Shown: positions 4,122 through 5,726 of the stretch, piece after piece
How the letters are laid out: each line of letters starts with the position of its first letter
Position numbering within the stretch: position 1 is the first letter of the stretch
From: CAZMYO01 sp964570525
GTDB lineage: Bacteria > Patescibacteriota > Patescibacteriia > Magasanikbacterales > GWA2-37-8
Direction: 5' to 3'
NCBI GenBank assembly: GCA_964570525.1
Contig: CAZMYO010000032.1
Location: 1 to 5,726 of the forward strand
DNA: 5,726 nt
Made by a program: the position numbers and the translations under genes
Notes under the pieces: generated by a model
Told to the model about the DNA's origin: nothing
The model's database searches: none
What the model saw: only the letters and a program-made list of their open reading frames with translations

Positions 4122-5726
4122 TGAGTTGCCTTATAAATAAGATGGGTCAGTAATATGTATATTAATACCATCCCCCACCAGGGCAGACGAAACTCCGCCG
4201 CCGACCAGGATTGATTCCCAAAAAAATTCACTACTAGTATAACATACCGGAGACCGAAGCCGGCGAACCAAGCGACTAGCTGGCCGAGGGGAAAAAACAA
4301 AAATCCTAAAACTAAGGCAATAAAACCAAATAACATCAGCCACGGAATAATCCAAAGCACAAGCACGTTCACCAGCGGGGCGACAATTGAGAGCCGGCCG
4401 AATTGGTAAAGAATGAGCGGGAGCGTTGCGATGATGGCGGAAAAAGTGGAGATAAAGGGCTGGACGAGCATGTCATTGCGAGCAAGTGAAACGAGCGTGG
4501 CAATCCCCTTGCTTACAGAACCAGTTGTGCTAGCAAGGCTGGCACTCTGACCGTGGGATTGCTTCGCTCGCCTTGGCGTAGCCACGCTTCGGCGAAGCCA
4601 GGTCGGTCGTGCCTCCCTCCTCGCAATGACACTGTTAATCACCGGCGAAATATACACCAACCCGAGCGTTGCTAAGAATGAAAGCTGAAATCCGGCATCC
4701 CACATTAGCACATAGGGATTGGCCAAAACCATTGCTACCGCAGTGAAAACGAGCACGTTGCCGATACGCGAAAGCCGGCCCAGGTATTGCCCGGTTAAAA
4801 CTATTATACCCATCACCGCCGCGCGCACCGCCGAGGAAGAGAAGCCGGTGAAGGCGGTGAACAAAACAATGCTCGTTATCACGCCCCAAAAAGCCTGGCG
4901 GCGCCAGAGTCCCAAGGCAATAAGAACGCTCATCAGGGTCGTCGCGATAATCGTGATATTGAAACCAGACACCGCGATAATATGGGTAACACCGGTACGA
5001 TTAAAATTATCCGCGAGCTCCGGTGGAAGCCCGCTTTTGCTGCCATAAAGAATACCGGCCATAAAACTGCTCTCCGGTTCGGGCCAAAGCTTGTTTACCC
5101 GATCATTTGTTAGCGATTTAAAGGAGAGAATTTTTTTCATTACCATGTTGCCAGAATCTTTTGCGATCACAACGACTGACTTGGCGTTACCGCAGACAGA
5201 CGAAATTCCATACCGAGCCAGATATTTATCATAACGAAATGTGCTATCATCTTTATTTTCCGGTTTTTGCAACATGCATTCAATTTTTAATTCGTCTCCA
5301 TATTGGTATTCGGGATACAGACGAGTTTTTATAAGGACATAGCCGCTCGCCGCCTTACAAGCTATGCCTTCGCAAATATTCCGAACCGCAATTGTGTATC
5401 TGGCCTCGACAATCCTGATATCCGGCTCATCGCTTACCCATCCGGTTAAGGTCACTTTTTTATCATTATAAAAACAAACCTGCCCGGAATTACCGCAATT
5501 GGGAATGGTTAGGGCGAATCGGTAGGTGCCTAGAGCAAAGAAAAAAATGGCGAGAAGAACAAAACGGTAAAAATTATTTTTCCAAAAAATAATTACAAAA
5601 AACAATAGGCCGAATAATGCGACATACAAATAGATGGCCTGGTCCGCCGTAATCTCGCCAAGCGAGGCAAGGGAAGCGCCCGCTATAAAACAAAAACAAA
5701 ACGCGAGAAACGTTTTGCTTTTTGAG
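4079..5726 (-). CDS. comEC: ComEC/Rec2-type DNA-uptake channel protein, 5' end outside the window
   Basis: Integral membrane protein expected to carry single-stranded DNA across the inner membrane during natural transformation. The frame is open from the window edge: upstream of a possible TTG at 5629 it continues for 32 more codons without a stop, reading KSKTFLAFCFCFIAGASLAS, a typical first membrane helix, so the true start lies beyond 5726. Numbered from that TTG: helices at 2-40, an external DUF4131/OB-type loop at about 41-160 with six cysteines, then the Competence domain from about 185, with FMAGILYGSKSGLPPEL, GVTHIIAVSGFNITIIA, TGFSSSAVRAAVMG and WDAGFQLSFLATLGL, and further helices to about 499. 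Residues 333-387 are an Arg/Ser/Ala/Thr-rich insert encoded by a palindromic repeat. The last dozen residues come from a REP-like element. The C-terminal MBL domain of classical ComEC is absent; a free MBL protein is at 1835-2686. The methyltransferase follows 19 nt downstream. Confidence 0.92.
   Translation of the reverse strand, partial: SKSKTFLAFCFCFIAGASLASLGEITADQAIYLYVALFGLLFFVIIFWKNNFYRFVLLAIFFFALGTYRFALTIPNCGNSGQVCFYNDKKVTLTGWVSDEPDIRIVEARYTIAVRNICEGIACKAASGYVLIKTRLYPEYQYGDELKIECMLQKPENKDDSTFRYDKYLARYGISSVCGNAKSVVVIAKDSGNMVMKKILSFKSLTNDRVNKLWPEPESSFMAGILYGSKSGLPPELADNFNRTGVTHIIAVSGFNITIIATTLMSVLIALGLWRRQAFWGVITSIVLFTAFTGFSSSAVRAAVMGIIVLTGQYLGRLSRIGNVLVFTAVAMVLANPYVLMWDAGFQLSFLATLGLVYISPVINSVIARREARPTWLRRSVATPRRAKQSHGQSASLASTTGSVSKGIATLVSLARNDMLVQPFISTFSAIIATLPLILYQFGRLSIVAPLVNVLVLWIIPWLMLFGFIALVLGFLFFPLGQLVAWFAGFGLRYVILVVNFFGNQSWSAAEFRLPWWGMVLIYILLTHLIYKATHSRGSLALGERDKG
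4471..4631. mobile_element. MITE-like palindromic element inserted in frame in comEC
   Basis: The 161-bp block is bounded by perfect 12-bp inverted ends, TGTCATTGCGAG (4471-4482) and CTCGCAATGACA (4620-4631). Nested inverted pairs lie inside: GCAATCCC/GGGATTGC (4500-4507, 4555-4562), CCTTGCT/AGCAAGG (4507-4513, 4532-4538) and GCTTC/GAAGC (4586-4590, 4594-4598). GTCATTGCGAG-ended repeats are, from memory, abundant non-autonomous elements in many bacterial genomes. The 11-bp core ends define 159 bp, exactly 53 codons, with no stop in the comEC frame. No target duplication is evident. It carries no gene of its own. Confidence 0.85.

Noticed and set aside
4471..4631. CRISPR array or transposase gene
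   Set aside because: There is only one set of inverted ends with nested stems, no regular spacer pattern, and no transposase frame; it fits a non-autonomous palindromic element.
4079..5629. TTG at 5629 as the ComEC start
   Set aside because: The frame stays open for 32 further codons to the window edge, and those codons encode a typical first membrane helix, so the start lies outside.

Overview
The window most resembles a piece of a Candidate Phyla Radiation (Patescibacteria / Parcubacteria-like) genome. The grounds are a ComEC-type membrane protein that lacks its C-terminal metallo-beta-lactamase (MBL) domain together with a separate small ComEC-like MBL protein, an L,D-transpeptidase with thrombospondin type-3 calcium-binding repeats, a compact GC-rich orphan gene of a style I associate with that group, and many palindromic repeats inside genes. 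This is inference from gene style. There is no rRNA or other marker gene, so the lineage is not proven.

Layout. Five of six genes are on the minus strand. Reading along that strand, from high to low coordinates: ComEC membrane core (5726 down to 4079; its 5' end lies outside the window), SAM-dependent methyltransferase (4059-3436, 19 nt after ComEC, probably the same transcript), secreted or anchored MBL hydrolase (2686-1835), 3-hydroxyacyl-CoA dehydrogenase (1751-831, with its own promoter, ribosome binding site and terminator), a short remnant of a second MBL C-terminus (775-728), and an exported L,D-transpeptidase (690-37). The only plus-strand gene is a 125-codon orphan (2873-3250). It is a complete stand-alone transcription unit with a near-consensus promoter, a hairpin-containing leader, a strong Shine-Dalgarno and a hairpin terminator, placed between the two ComEC-related genes. 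No gene-free stretch exceeds 300 bases; the two largest gaps (2687-2872 and 3251-3435) hold the control signals of this orphan gene.

How the genes may work together. The ComEC core and the MBL protein together supply the parts that a single ComEC/Rec2 protein carries in model bacteria: DNA channel plus presumed nuclease. The L,D-transpeptidase acts on the cell wall. The dehydrogenase and the orphan protein have no evident functional link to them.

The most striking feature is that unrelated palindromic or repetitive elements have become part of the coding sequence. A roughly 160-bp palindromic element with GTCATTGCGAG termini sits in frame in ComEC (4471-4631). A perfect 28-bp palindrome sits in the methyltransferase (3773-3800). 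A REP-like hairpin encodes the ComEC C-terminal tail (4079-4121). An AT-rich repeat encodes the first residues of the L,D-transpeptidase (644-678). The second notable signal is a diverged duplicate of the MBL C-terminus on the far side of the dehydrogenase cassette, so that the cassette is flanked by direct, related sequences.
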